From Pseudoalteromonas espejiana DSM 9414 (GTDB lineage: Bacteria > Pseudomonadota > Gammaproteobacteria > Enterobacterales > Alteromonadaceae), in contig NZ_CP011028.1 of the NCBI RefSeq assembly GCF_002221525.1, positions 2,987,001-3,051,000 of the forward strand: DNA of 64,000 bases, in the 5' to 3' direction. The notes beneath the pieces were generated by a model. It had not been told where the DNA came from, ran no database searches, and saw nothing but the letters and a program-made list of their open reading frames with translations. Below are positions 35,487 to 43,797 of this stretch, one piece after another. A program made the translations under genes and the position numbers. Positions within the stretch are counted from its first letter, which is position 1, and every line of letters starts with the position of its first letter.

Positions 35487-36734
35487 ATGCACAATAAATT
35501 AAAATTAAGTTCTGTATTTGTATGTTGCTCATTAGCTATGAGTAACCACGTAATTGCTCAAGACTCTGTGTTTGTAGGTCACTTAGCTGATATGTCAGGA
35601 CCTACCTCATTTGTTGGTAAAAACTATGCTGACGGAGTACGTGACTCACTTGCTTACATTAATGAAAATGGCGGTATTAATGGCACTCGATTAGAGTCTG
35701 AAACTATTGATTACGCCTATAAAGTACCACAGGCCATTGCTTCTTATAAAAAATGGTATTCGCGTAAAAAAATGGTCGCAATGCAAGGCTGGGGTACCGC
35801 TGATACAGAAGCGCTAATTTCGTTTGTAGCCAGAGACAAAGTCCCCGTATTTTCAGCGTCTTATTCTGGACATTTAACCGACCCGACTGGCAAAAATCCA
35901 CACACTAAAAAACCAGCGCCTTATAACTTTTTTTATGGCGCTTCGTACTCAGACTCTTGCCGTGGACTTGTTCAATGGGCTGCTCAAGATTGGCAGAACA
36001 AAGGCGGTAAAGGTAAACCCAAATTTACTCACCTAGGTGCAAATCATCCATTTCCTAACGCGCCTAAAGAAGCCTGTGCAGAATACGCAACTGAGCTCGG
36101 TTTTGATGTACAACCTGCAATCGTAATTTCGATGAAACCAGGCGATTTTAAAGCGCAATGTTTAAGTTTAAAAAGCTCAGGCTCTAATTATGGCTACATT
36201 GGCAACTTAGGTGGCTCTGTACTTTCGTTGGTTAAATCATGTAATACCGTCGGCGTTGATATTCAGTTTATGTCAAACATTTGGGGCGGCGACAAAAAAA
36301 TCTTTAATGCGGCAGGTGAAGGCATTAAAGATTACATTTTCCCTACTATGACCCCTTTTTGGGAAGATGAAATGCCTGGCATGAAATTGGTGAGAGAAAT
36401 ATCAAAACAATCAGATCCATCAGGAAAAGAGCAGCGCGTTCACCATTATGTGCGCGGTGTTTGTTCAACGTTTTACATGAAAGAAGCAATGGAATGGGCA
36501 AAAGAAAACGGCGGTATAACTGGCGAAAACATTAAAAAAGGCATGTACGTTAAAAAGAACTGGGTGCCTAAAGGGCTTGAAGGTGTGTGCTTAGCTGCCA
36601 ACTGGAGTAAAGACGATCACCGTGGTGTAAACCAAGTAAACATATACAAAGGCAATTACAACAAAGGCAATGTAACTGCTGAAAAAGTATCGGTAGTAAC
36701 ACTTGAACGCCGTGACGATTGGTTAGGCTACTAA
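35487..36734 (+). CDS. ABC transporter substrate-binding protein (Liv type)
   Basis: Periplasmic binding protein of 415 aa with a signal peptide ending near VIA at residue 25. The fold is the peripl_BP_6 type: GHLADMSGPTSFVGKNYADGVRDSLAYINENGGINGT. Three cysteine-containing segments (SDSCRGL, KEACAEY, GVCSTFYM) may form disulfides. I use the ATG with AAAGGA upstream rather than one 6 codons earlier. Relatives in clusters with acyl-CoA ligases are thought to bind aromatic or aliphatic acids rather than branched amino acids. Confidence 0.88.
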   Translation: MHNKLKLSSVFVCCSLAMSNHVIAQDSVFVGHLADMSGPTSFVGKNYADGVRDSLAYINENGGINGTRLESETIDYAYKVPQAIASYKKWYSRKKMVAMQGWGTADTEALISFVARDKVPVFSASYSGHLTDPTGKNPHTKKPAPYNFFYGASYSDSCRGLVQWAAQDWQNKGGKGKPKFTHLGANHPFPNAPKEACAEYATELGFDVQPAIVISMKPGDFKAQCLSLKSSGSNYGYIGNLGGSVLSLVKSCNTVGVDIQFMSNIWGGDKKIFNAAGEGIKDYIFPTMTPFWEDEMPGMKLVREISKQSDPSGKEQRVHHYVRGVCSTFYMKEAMEWAKENGGITGENIKKGMYVKKNWVPKGLEGVCLAANWSKDDHRGVNQVNIYKGNYNKGNVTAEKVSVVTLERRDDWLGY

Positions 36735-36746
36735 TAAATATAAAAA

Positions 36747-36782
36747 TTGGTTGCAAGGATCTTCAAAGCTCTTTGCAACCAA
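36747..36782 (+). other. Intercistronic hairpin after the binding-protein gene
   Basis: TTGGTTGCAA pairs with TTGCAACCAA, extended by GG/TC, with a loop of about 12 bases. It lacks a T-run. Hairpins in this position often protect the upstream mRNA and let the binding protein be made in excess. Confidence 0.7.
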
Positions 36783-36812
36783 CCTACAAGACTAAATAAA
36801 TACGGAGTGTGT

Positions 36813-37634
36813 ATGTCATCAGCAGCAAAAAAATTAGAGCCCGCCTCACCCATCTTAACCGTCAATAATATAGAAGTTGTATACGATGAAGTTATTCAGG
36901 TACTTAGAGGCGTTAGCTTAGATGTACCAGAGGGAGAGATTGTTACTTTATTAGGCCCAAATGGGGCAGGTAAATCAACAACACTTAAAGCTATTTCTGG
37001 ATTACTTAAAACCGAAAACGGTGAAGTAACCAAAGGTGACATTACTTTTATGGGCGAGCGCATAGATTCTAAAAATGCAGAAGATGTGGTGCGCAGCGGT
37101 TTATTTCAAGTAATGGAAGGGCGTCGTATTATTGAAGATATGACATCTTTAGAAAACTTAAAGCTAGGTGCATTTACTAGAAGAGACTCGCAAATAAACC
37201 AAGATATTGACATGGTTTATCACTACTTTCCGCGTTTGAAAGAGCGCACAGGTTTAGCCGGCTATTTATCTGGCGGTGAACAACAAATGCTAGCAATAGG
37301 TCGGGCATTAATGGCTAGGCCAAAAATGATTTGCCTAGATGAGCCATCAATGGGCCTCTCCCCCCTACTTGTTAAAGAAGTATTCGCGATAATAAAAAAA
37401 ATAAATGAAGAGCAAGGCATCACTATGTTTTTAGTAGAGCAAAACGCTAATTACGCGCTGCGTGCTGCTAATTATGGCTACATTATGGAGTCTGGAAAAG
37501 TGGTATTAGACGGAACACAAGAGCAGCTCATGAATAACGAGGATGTTAAAGAGTTTTACCTAGGAGGTGGTAACGAAGACCGTAAAAGCTTTAAAGATTT
37601 AAAGTCTTATAAACGCAGAAAGCGCTGGCTGTAA
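36813..37634 (+). CDS. ABC transporter ATPase, LivF-like
   Basis: Second transporter ATPase, 273 aa. Walker A GPNGAGKS, signature LSGGEQQMLAIGRALM, Walker B MICLDEPSMGLSP and FLVEQNANYAL H-region are intact. The C-terminus is extended by about 20 Lys/Arg-rich residues (SFKDLKSYKRRKRWL). I start at the ATG with GGAG upstream; the longer frame would run back over the hairpin. Confidence 0.92.
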   Translation: MSSAAKKLEPASPILTVNNIEVVYDEVIQVLRGVSLDVPEGEIVTLLGPNGAGKSTTLKAISGLLKTENGEVTKGDITFMGERIDSKNAEDVVRSGLFQVMEGRRIIEDMTSLENLKLGAFTRRDSQINQDIDMVYHYFPRLKERTGLAGYLSGGEQQMLAIGRALMARPKMICLDEPSMGLSPLLVKEVFAIIKKINEEQGITMFLVEQNANYALRAANYGYIMESGKVVLDGTQEQLMNNEDVKEFYLGGGNEDRKSFKDLKSYKRRKRWL

Positions 37635-37684
37635 TAAAAACAGTTTAAATAAATTTACTTTTTAGCATGACTTCGGAGCCCCTT

Positions 37685-38932
37685 ATGACTAACTTATTTA
37701 ACCCAAAAGAAAGCCAATCGCATATAAGCCGAGAACACGATTTATTCACAAAATTGCCTAGCTTTATTTCATATGCAAAACAAAACACCCCCTATTACAA
37801 AAATATATTAGCCGATATTACTGCGGATAAAATAACTACTCGGGAACAATTGGCCACACTGCCCATTACCAGAAAATCATCACTCATTAGCTTACAAAAA
37901 ACAGCATCGCCGTTAGCGGGGTTAAACTCAGAGCAAGGGCATATTAGTCGGCTGTTTCAATCGCCCGGCCCTATTAACGACCCAGAAAACTGTGAAAATG
38001 ACTGGTGGAGAATGGGCCAAGCATTTTACGCAGCTGGTTTTAGAAAGCACGATAAGGTGCAAAACTGTTTGTCGTACCATTTAACGCCTGGTGGGTTCAT
38101 ACTTGATTCCGGAGCTCGCGCCTGTGGCTGTATTGTAATACCCGCAGGGCCAGGGCAAACCGAACAACAACTCGACACCATTGAAGGACTAAAACCTCAA
38201 GGCTACTGCGGCACTCCCTCTTTTTTAAAAATTTTATTAAATAAAGCTCAGCAGCAAAAGCGCGATATAAGCAGTATTACTAAAGCATTAGTCACCGGTG
38301 AGGCTTTACCTAAAGCACTGCGTGATGAGTTTACAGCAGCAGGCATTAATACATTACAAGCTTATGCCAGCGCAGATGTAGGTTTAATTGCTTATGAAAG
38401 CATTGCAGATGATGGTTTAATTATTGCTGAAGACCTTATTGTGGAAATTGTTCGCCCTGGCAGTTTAGAGCCGGTAGCCGATGGCGAGGTAGGTGAAGTT
38501 GTTGTAACCAGCTTCAACCATGACTACCCTTTAATTCGCTTCGCTACAGGTGACTTATCTGCTATTAAATCAGGGCAAAGTAAATGTGGACGTACAAATT
38601 TACGCATAAAAGGCTGGATGGGACGAGCAGATCAGACAACCAAAATTAAAGGTATGTTTGTCCATCCCGAGCAAGTGGAGCGCGTTAGGTTAAGTGTTAG
38701 CGGCATTACTAAAGTCAGGCTGAATGTTACAAGTGAAAGCCATAACGATAAAATGCACCTTTTGTGTGAGCTAAGTACAAACGCCAATAATGCAGAGACA
38801 ACCACACTGCAAAACACACTATCAGAAAGCCTAAAGCTATATACAAAGTTAAATGGCAGTGTTGAGCTTGTGAGCCCCGGCACTTTAAGCGATGACGGCA
38901 AAGTGATCGACGACCTAAGAGCTACGTGTTAG
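37685..38932 (+). CDS. PaaK-like phenylacetate-CoA ligase family protein
   Basis: Adenylate-forming ligase of 415 aa in the PaaK family. The start of the fold, FISYAKQNTPYYKNIL, and GKTTREQLATLPITRKS-type region are followed by YHLTPGGF, GGTPS-like QGYCGTPS, the acyl-adenylate motif YASADVGLIAYE and the C-domain hinge. The usual PaaK P-loop SSGTTGKP is replaced by LFQSPGPINDPE, so activity may be altered. It is shorter than PaaK (about 437). The start is the ATG with GGAG upstream. It follows the LivF gene, making two ligases in one transport operon. Confidence 0.82.
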   Translation: MTNLFNPKESQSHISREHDLFTKLPSFISYAKQNTPYYKNILADITADKITTREQLATLPITRKSSLISLQKTASPLAGLNSEQGHISRLFQSPGPINDPENCENDWWRMGQAFYAAGFRKHDKVQNCLSYHLTPGGFILDSGARACGCIVIPAGPGQTEQQLDTIEGLKPQGYCGTPSFLKILLNKAQQQKRDISSITKALVTGEALPKALRDEFTAAGINTLQAYASADVGLIAYESIADDGLIIAEDLIVEIVRPGSLEPVADGEVGEVVVTSFNHDYPLIRFATGDLSAIKSGQSKCGRTNLRIKGWMGRADQTTKIKGMFVHPEQVERVRLSVSGITKVRLNVTSESHNDKMHLLCELSTNANNAETTTLQNTLSESLKLYTKLNGSVELVSPGTLSDDGKVIDDLRATC

Positions 38933-39015
38933 TTTTATTTTCAACAAGGCTTTGAGTTTGCTAATAAAATACCTGCCTCAGCATTTTAAAGCCTTTATCT
39001 CTAAAAGAGCAATAT

Positions 39016-39492
39016 ATGAGTAAAATCGCTTTTCAAGACTGCTATATACAAAGCTTAAGCCATTGTTATGGATGCGGTAAAAACAACCCCGAAGGGCATC
39101 AGCTGAAAAGCTACTGGTTAGATAACTATGAGGGAAGTAAAACAATAGCTCACTTTACGCCTAAGCCCTACCACACCGCTATTCCTGGGTTTGTGTATGG
39201 TGGCTTATTGGCCTCTCTTATTGATTGCCATGGCACAGGGAGCGCAGCAGCCGTTGTCCACTATAAAAATAACTTAACTATTGGCAGCGACCCTACAATT
39301 CGTTTTGTTACAGCGGCCTTAAATATTAATTATTTAGCGCCAACACCTATAGATAAACAACTAGAGCTCGTAGGCGAGTTTAGCCAAGTAAAAGATAATA
39401 AAGTAATTGTTGATATTACTTTATCTACAAATAACGTTATTTGCGTAAAAGGTGAAGTAGTCGCTGTTAAAATGCCAGCCACGTTTAAATAA
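39016..39492 (+). CDS. Hotdog-fold thioesterase, PaaI-like
   Basis: Protein of 158 aa with a single hotdog domain. An N-terminal CYGCGKNNPEG, a possible metal or redox CxxC pair, is followed by YHTAIPGFVYGGLLASLIDCHGTGSA, the helix with its catalytic Asp. It would hydrolyse acyl-CoA thioesters made by the ligases upstream. It lies 83 bases after the PaaK-like gene and before a bidirectional terminator, so it closes the operon. Confidence 0.82.
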   Translation: MSKIAFQDCYIQSLSHCYGCGKNNPEGHQLKSYWLDNYEGSKTIAHFTPKPYHTAIPGFVYGGLLASLIDCHGTGSAAAVVHYKNNLTIGSDPTIRFVTAALNINYLAPTPIDKQLELVGEFSQVKDNKVIVDITLSTNNVICVKGEVVAVKMPATFK

Positions 39493-39520
39493 GCAGTATT
39501 TAAAACTTTTAAATGAACCC

Positions 39521-39549
39521 AAAAGTAGCTTAATTACTCTGCTACTTTT
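39521..39549. terminator. Bidirectional terminator
   Basis: AAAAGTAGC pairs with GCTACTTTT around an 11-base loop, between convergent genes ending at 39492 and 39582. Confidence 0.82.
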
Positions 39550-39581
39550 AGGCGTTCACCATAGTATAAACTGATTGTTTA

Positions 39582-40241
39582 CTACAGTGCTTTTAGAGCA
39601 TTAATAATATCTTCTGGCTCTGAGCGTGTACGGTAATCAACATCAACATAACGCCACGTCACCTTACCTTCACTATTTAAAACAAAGGTGGCAGGGATAG
39701 GTAGAATGCTGCCATTGCCGTTATTAAGTGACTCTAAATCAAGGCCGCGGTCTACACGCATATGCTCTAGTAAAAATTCAGGAACTTTCCACGCTACGCC
39801 ATAACTTGCTGCAACATCTGCATTTTGGTCACTCAGCACTACAAAATCCATGTTACTTATTTCGTTTTCGCTCATTGAGCCATCAGGCATTTGTGGGCTA
39901 ATAGCAACCAACTGTGCGCCTAATGCATGAATTTCAGGTAAGCGCGCTTGAAGCGCTTTTAGCTGTAAATTACAGTATGGACACCAACTACCACGATAAA
40001 AAGTAATAACCATCGGGCCTTTAGCAAGTAACTCGGTTAACTGCACCGATTGACCTTGTTGATTTGGTAACTCAAAGTTTGGCGCGTTTTGGTTTAGAGC
40101 AAGTGCATTAGCTCCCTCTTGAAAAGATTTTGCTTGAGCAATACTCTCATCAACACCTTTCATAAAAGCAGGATTACCTTTTCGCCCTGCTGCTACTTTT
40201 GCCTCGGTTTGTGCTTTTAATGTGTTGCTTTCATCGCTCAT
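39582..40241 (-). CDS. Peroxiredoxin-like protein (AhpC/TSA family)
   Basis: Thioredoxin-fold protein of 219 aa. The core from about residue 50 (ALNQNAPNFELPNQQGQ) contains FYRGSWCPYCNLQL, with a vicinal CPYC motif where classical peroxiredoxins have a single Cys. The N-terminal 45 residues are helical and charged. Substrate unknown; a thiol peroxidase role is likely. Cytoplasmic, single gene. Confidence 0.82.
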   Translation of the reverse strand: MSDESNTLKAQTEAKVAAGRKGNPAFMKGVDESIAQAKSFQEGANALALNQNAPNFELPNQQGQSVQLTELLAKGPMVITFYRGSWCPYCNLQLKALQARLPEIHALGAQLVAISPQMPDGSMSENEISNMDFVVLSDQNADVAASYGVAWKVPEFLLEHMRVDRGLDLESLNNGNGSILPIPATFVLNSEGKVTWRYVDVDYRTRSEPEDIINALKAL

Positions 40242-40320
40242 AGTATGGCTACCTTCAAATTAATCAAAAACGTAAAGCCAGCTTACATTATGACAATGTA
40301 TTTGGAATGAAAATTTTAAC

Positions 40321-41049
40321 TTAATCATCTACTTCTAAATCAAACACCACGTCTATAGATGATTTAAAGCTTAGTGTTGCCTGTAAATCGTTACTACGTA
40401 TTTGAGGAAAAGAATTATTGCCTTGCTGCGCCCTGTGCATTTTGGTTATGGCTGTACTAAAACCACTGTCATAGTTGTTTTTAGTTGAACGAATAGTGCG
40501 TACTTCACCTACTTTTGCATTGAATGAATCAGCAAGGGAACCCGCTTTTATTTTTGCATCTTCAATTGCTAACTGTGTGACTTGCGCTTGTAGTTGTTCA
40601 AATTTTGAAGATAAAAACTCAATATCTTGAATGGCATTTACTTCTTGGTTCAATAAAAAATCTGTTAAATCGCTCACACGCTCAATACTGTTTAGCGTTA
40701 CTTCAAACGTTCTTATCGCTGAGTATTCGCTAAGGGCCTGATGCCCTGTTTCAATATAATCCATCCCTGTTTTTTCAATTTTAACGTTTGAGGCAACTAC
40801 GTCATCAGCGCTTATTTCAAATTGATTGAGCCCATCTATTAATAACTTCACTTTATTCTCAAGCTCATTATTGGCGGCTTTCGGCTCATTTTTAACACTA
40901 TTCACTCTAAATAGTATTTTAGCCATATCAGGCTCAACTAATACCTCAGCAGTGCCTTGCACTGAGATATGACGATTGGCTGGTAAGCTCGCATTAGCAA
41001 AAGCGATGAGTGGTAAAAAGAGTAGAAAAATAGTGATGATGAGTTTCAT
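40321..41049 (-). CDS. SIMPL-domain (DUF541) exported protein
   Basis: Protein of 242 aa with a signal peptide ending near residue 20 (FANA). The mature part has the SIMPL pattern: ISVQGTAEVLVEPDMAKILFRV, then VVASNVKIEKTG and YSAIRTFEVTL. Members are periplasmic or envelope proteins of unclear role, often oligomeric. AAGGAATGA precedes the ATG. Alone on its transcript as far as I can see. Confidence 0.85.
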   Translation of the reverse strand: MKLIITIFLLFLPLIAFANASLPANRHISVQGTAEVLVEPDMAKILFRVNSVKNEPKAANNELENKVKLLIDGLNQFEISADDVVASNVKIEKTGMDYIETGHQALSEYSAIRTFEVTLNSIERVSDLTDFLLNQEVNAIQDIEFLSSKFEQLQAQVTQLAIEDAKIKAGSLADSFNAKVGEVRTIRSTKNNYDSGFSTAITKMHRAQQGNNSFPQIRSNDLQATLSFKSSIDVVFDLEVDD

Positions 41050-41205
41050 GTCATTCCTTGAGATAATTATTTGAAATAAAAGTTACTAAAAAAGCATCAA
41101 GTACCCATATCAATACATAGAATAATAAAAGTAAATGCTCGGTCATAAAGCGCCGTGCTATCTGATAAGGGATTTATCGTTGGATTACGCTGTCATCTAC
41201 CCAAG

Positions 41206-41829
41206 CTACGTTAACTCACCAATTTTTAGCTCTTTACCGCGGTTTATTTGATGGCATTGCGCTAGCAATAATTCAGCGGTGGCTTGTGCGTCTGTAAGTG
41301 CGTTATGGCAATGATAGCTTGGTAACTCATAACGTTTGCGACACGCACTTAGGGTTAAATCATCTTGTTTTATTTCTGCCCCTTGGCAAATAAGGCGTTT
41401 TTTTTCTATGTGTAAGGTGTCGAGTATTAGCTTTGGTTGCGCACTTATATTGGCGTTTTTAAGGGCTGCTTTTAAAAAGCCCCAATCGAGTACCGCGTTA
41501 TGAAATACCAAAATGCTGTCGTTAAAATGCGCTTTTAATTGCATTAATATACTTTCTAAGCTTTGCCCTTTAGCCACAGTGTCGTCAATAATGCCGTGAA
41601 AAACGGGGCTTTGCTCTAAGCTTTTTACATCTTTATTTATTAAATGCTGCGACTCACTCATTTTTATACATTGGTTGTCTATTTTAACCCAAGCCACCGA
41701 TACAATTTCGTGCTGATTAACATCAAGCCCGGTAAGCTCTAAATCAATCACTAAATAGCGCTGTGTTAGTGCATTTTGGCTTAATAAATTTCGCCTTTTT
41801 AAGTATTGACTGAGTAGTTTTTTTACCAT
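41206..41829 (-). CDS. DnaQ-like 3'-5' exonuclease
   Basis: DEDDh exonuclease of 207 aa. The three Exo motifs are VIDLELTGLD, HNAVLDWGFL and HNALTDAQATAELL, giving the metal-binding Asp/Glu set. It is not the DNA polymerase III subunit, which is longer, and resembles the stand-alone exonucleases next to symporter genes. It follows the cNMP/CBS/DUF294 gene after 15 bases, a pairing seen widely near acetate symporters in gammaproteobacteria. Confidence 0.87.
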   Translation of the reverse strand: MVKKLLSQYLKRRNLLSQNALTQRYLVIDLELTGLDVNQHEIVSVAWVKIDNQCIKMSESQHLINKDVKSLEQSPVFHGIIDDTVAKGQSLESILMQLKAHFNDSILVFHNAVLDWGFLKAALKNANISAQPKLILDTLHIEKKRLICQGAEIKQDDLTLSACRKRYELPSYHCHNALTDAQATAELLLAQCHQINRGKELKIGELT

Positions 41830-41844
41830 ACATCTTCCCCCTAA

Positions 41845-43695
41845 TTACAAGCTGCCGCGGGCAAATTTAAATGCGGCGGCTTGCTGGGCTTGTTTTACTA
41901 GGTAAAAGGCTTCTTTTAATTGATGGCGTTCAAGCGAGGTGAGTTTATCGGGGTTTATACAATTACTTGGTAAACCTTCTTCGTTTATTTGCGTGCTAAA
42001 GCGTAGCTGAGTTAAAAATCGCCAGCAGTCTTTTAAGTTATATATGTCTTCTTTGCTTAGTAGCTTATGTTTAAGTAGGGCATCTAAGCGCTCTTGAGTG
42101 TTAGCCCTTTTTATTCCGGCTTTTAACGCATATAAACGCACTATGTCGTTAATAATAACCACACCGCGTTTTTTTAAATCTATATACTTATGGTTGTTGT
42201 CGCTTTTTTCAGTTTTAAGCTTATTAAATAAACCTATAGGCACCGAGCTGGCTCTTATATCGGTTGCCATCGCAGCGTAAAATAATTCGTCGCGCGATAT
42301 TCTATTTAGCTGCTCGCAAAAACCACTATATAAAGCGTTGGAGCCTTCTATAAAGCGCAAATCAAAAAATATTTTACAGTTAAGCATGGCACTGGGTGTG
42401 GGGCTTTTTATCCATTTAAAAAAGCGCTCGCACCACTGGCTTACGCTCATTCTGCACTCATCACTGCTGGCCATTATATTACCTGGGCAACGTCTAATTC
42501 CGCACTCTACTAGCTGCTCACAAACAAACTCCCCCATGTGTTTAAAATAAGCTTGATGCTCGTCGCTTAAATCTTCAGGGAGCAATAAGCCGTTGTCTTG
42601 ATCTGAATGCAGGGTTTGCTCCTCACGTGCTTGCGAGCCAAAGCAAATAAAACAAAAGCTGGTGGGGGCTGCGCCGTTTTCTTCTTGAAATAGGTGAATA
42701 AGGCGCGAAGTTAACGCATCGGTTAAGCCGCTGAGTAATTTACCAATTAACGATATGTCTTCTATGTTGTATGAAAAGCTGCGCAGTAACTCAGGAATTT
42801 CATCGGCATAACGTTTTAAGTCGGCAATGCTATGCGCTTTATAAATGCGGCCAATAAGCTGCACCGGGTCGCTTTTTTGCTGGCGCAGTAAATCGGTGCT
42901 GGTAAGCATGCCCAGTGGTTTATGGCTTTCGTCGAGTACGGGTAAATGGTGAATATTATATTTAAGCATTAAATGTAATGCAGAAAACACACGATTGTTT
43001 TCAAATATAAATTTAGGTTTGGCACTCATTATGGTGCTCACTGCATCTTGCGGGTCTACTTCGTCGGCAAGTACGCGGTTACGTAAGTCGCGGTCGGTAA
43101 CAACGCCCACTAATATTGCATGTTCGGTGATCATAATTGACGATACACCGTGTTTTTTCATTTTTTTAGCGGTTTGCCTAATGCTTGCATCGGGCGCAAG
43201 GGTAATTGCAGTGCGGGTCATTAGCTCAGATATTCTGCGCTCAGACCAGCTATCGTTTTTACTTTTATAATGCGATGAAAGCAAACGGTTAGCGTGTGCT
43301 CGCACAAAGTATTGCTCAAACGGCTTATATTGGCGGCGTAAAAAGTCAAAGTCGTCTTGGGCCAGCATATACACTATGCCCTCTTTTTGTACCTGCAACC
43401 TGTTTTGAATCGCCTCCCCCGTCAGTAAAGAAGGGTAACCAAAGTAATCACCTTGGGCTAAACGTTTTACTACATCACCTTTTGCATCCACTAGGTCGTA
43501 TAAACCAGAGCGAATTAAAAATAGCTTTGGGGCTTGTGTTTGTAGCCATTGCGCTTGGTTTTCTCGGGTTAAATACACACTATCAATGTGCCCTACAAAA
43601 TATTCACACGCACTGTCGTGAAGCATGCTAAACGGTGCCTGCATACACACAAACTGGGCAACTTCCTGCTGCTCTACACTCATTGTTGTACTCAT
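41845..43695 (-). CDS. cNMP-binding/CBS/DUF294 nucleotidyltransferase-like protein
   Basis: Cytoplasmic multidomain protein of 616 aa. A cyclic-nucleotide-binding domain (about 20-130, LIRSGLYDLVDAKGDVVKRLAQGDYFG) is followed by two CBS motifs (about 165-275). A GlnD-like nucleotidyltransferase core has CFGSQAREEQTLHSDQDNG, and a DUF294 helical C-terminus closes it. It is probably a signalling protein, perhaps modifying a partner such as the symporter downstream. An alternative ATG four codons in has a slightly better ribosome site. Confidence 0.88.
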   Translation of the reverse strand: MSTTMSVEQQEVAQFVCMQAPFSMLHDSACEYFVGHIDSVYLTRENQAQWLQTQAPKLFLIRSGLYDLVDAKGDVVKRLAQGDYFGYPSLLTGEAIQNRLQVQKEGIVYMLAQDDFDFLRRQYKPFEQYFVRAHANRLLSSHYKSKNDSWSERRISELMTRTAITLAPDASIRQTAKKMKKHGVSSIMITEHAILVGVVTDRDLRNRVLADEVDPQDAVSTIMSAKPKFIFENNRVFSALHLMLKYNIHHLPVLDESHKPLGMLTSTDLLRQQKSDPVQLIGRIYKAHSIADLKRYADEIPELLRSFSYNIEDISLIGKLLSGLTDALTSRLIHLFQEENGAAPTSFCFICFGSQAREEQTLHSDQDNGLLLPEDLSDEHQAYFKHMGEFVCEQLVECGIRRCPGNIMASSDECRMSVSQWCERFFKWIKSPTPSAMLNCKIFFDLRFIEGSNALYSGFCEQLNRISRDELFYAAMATDIRASSVPIGLFNKLKTEKSDNNHKYIDLKKRGVVIINDIVRLYALKAGIKRANTQERLDALLKHKLLSKEDIYNLKDCWRFLTQLRFSTQINEEGLPSNCINPDKLTSLERHQLKEAFYLVKQAQQAAAFKFARGSL

Positions 43696-43741
43696 TAAAA
43701 AGTATACACAAAACCTAATGTACTCATTATTTAAACAAATA

Positions 43742-43767
43742 AAAAGCCCGACTAAAGTCGGGCTTTT
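43742..43767 (-). terminator. Intrinsic terminator after the symporter
   Basis: AAAAGCCCGAC pairs with GTCGGGCTTTT around TAAA. It lies 31 bases beyond the symporter stop. Confidence 0.9.
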
Positions 43768-43797
43768 GGTGCTTTATTTTTAAGTAGGCTTAGCGCA

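Noticed and set aside
36747..36812. LivF starting 22 codons upstream at 36747
   Set aside because: That stretch forms the intercistronic hairpin, and GGAG precedes the ATG at 36813.
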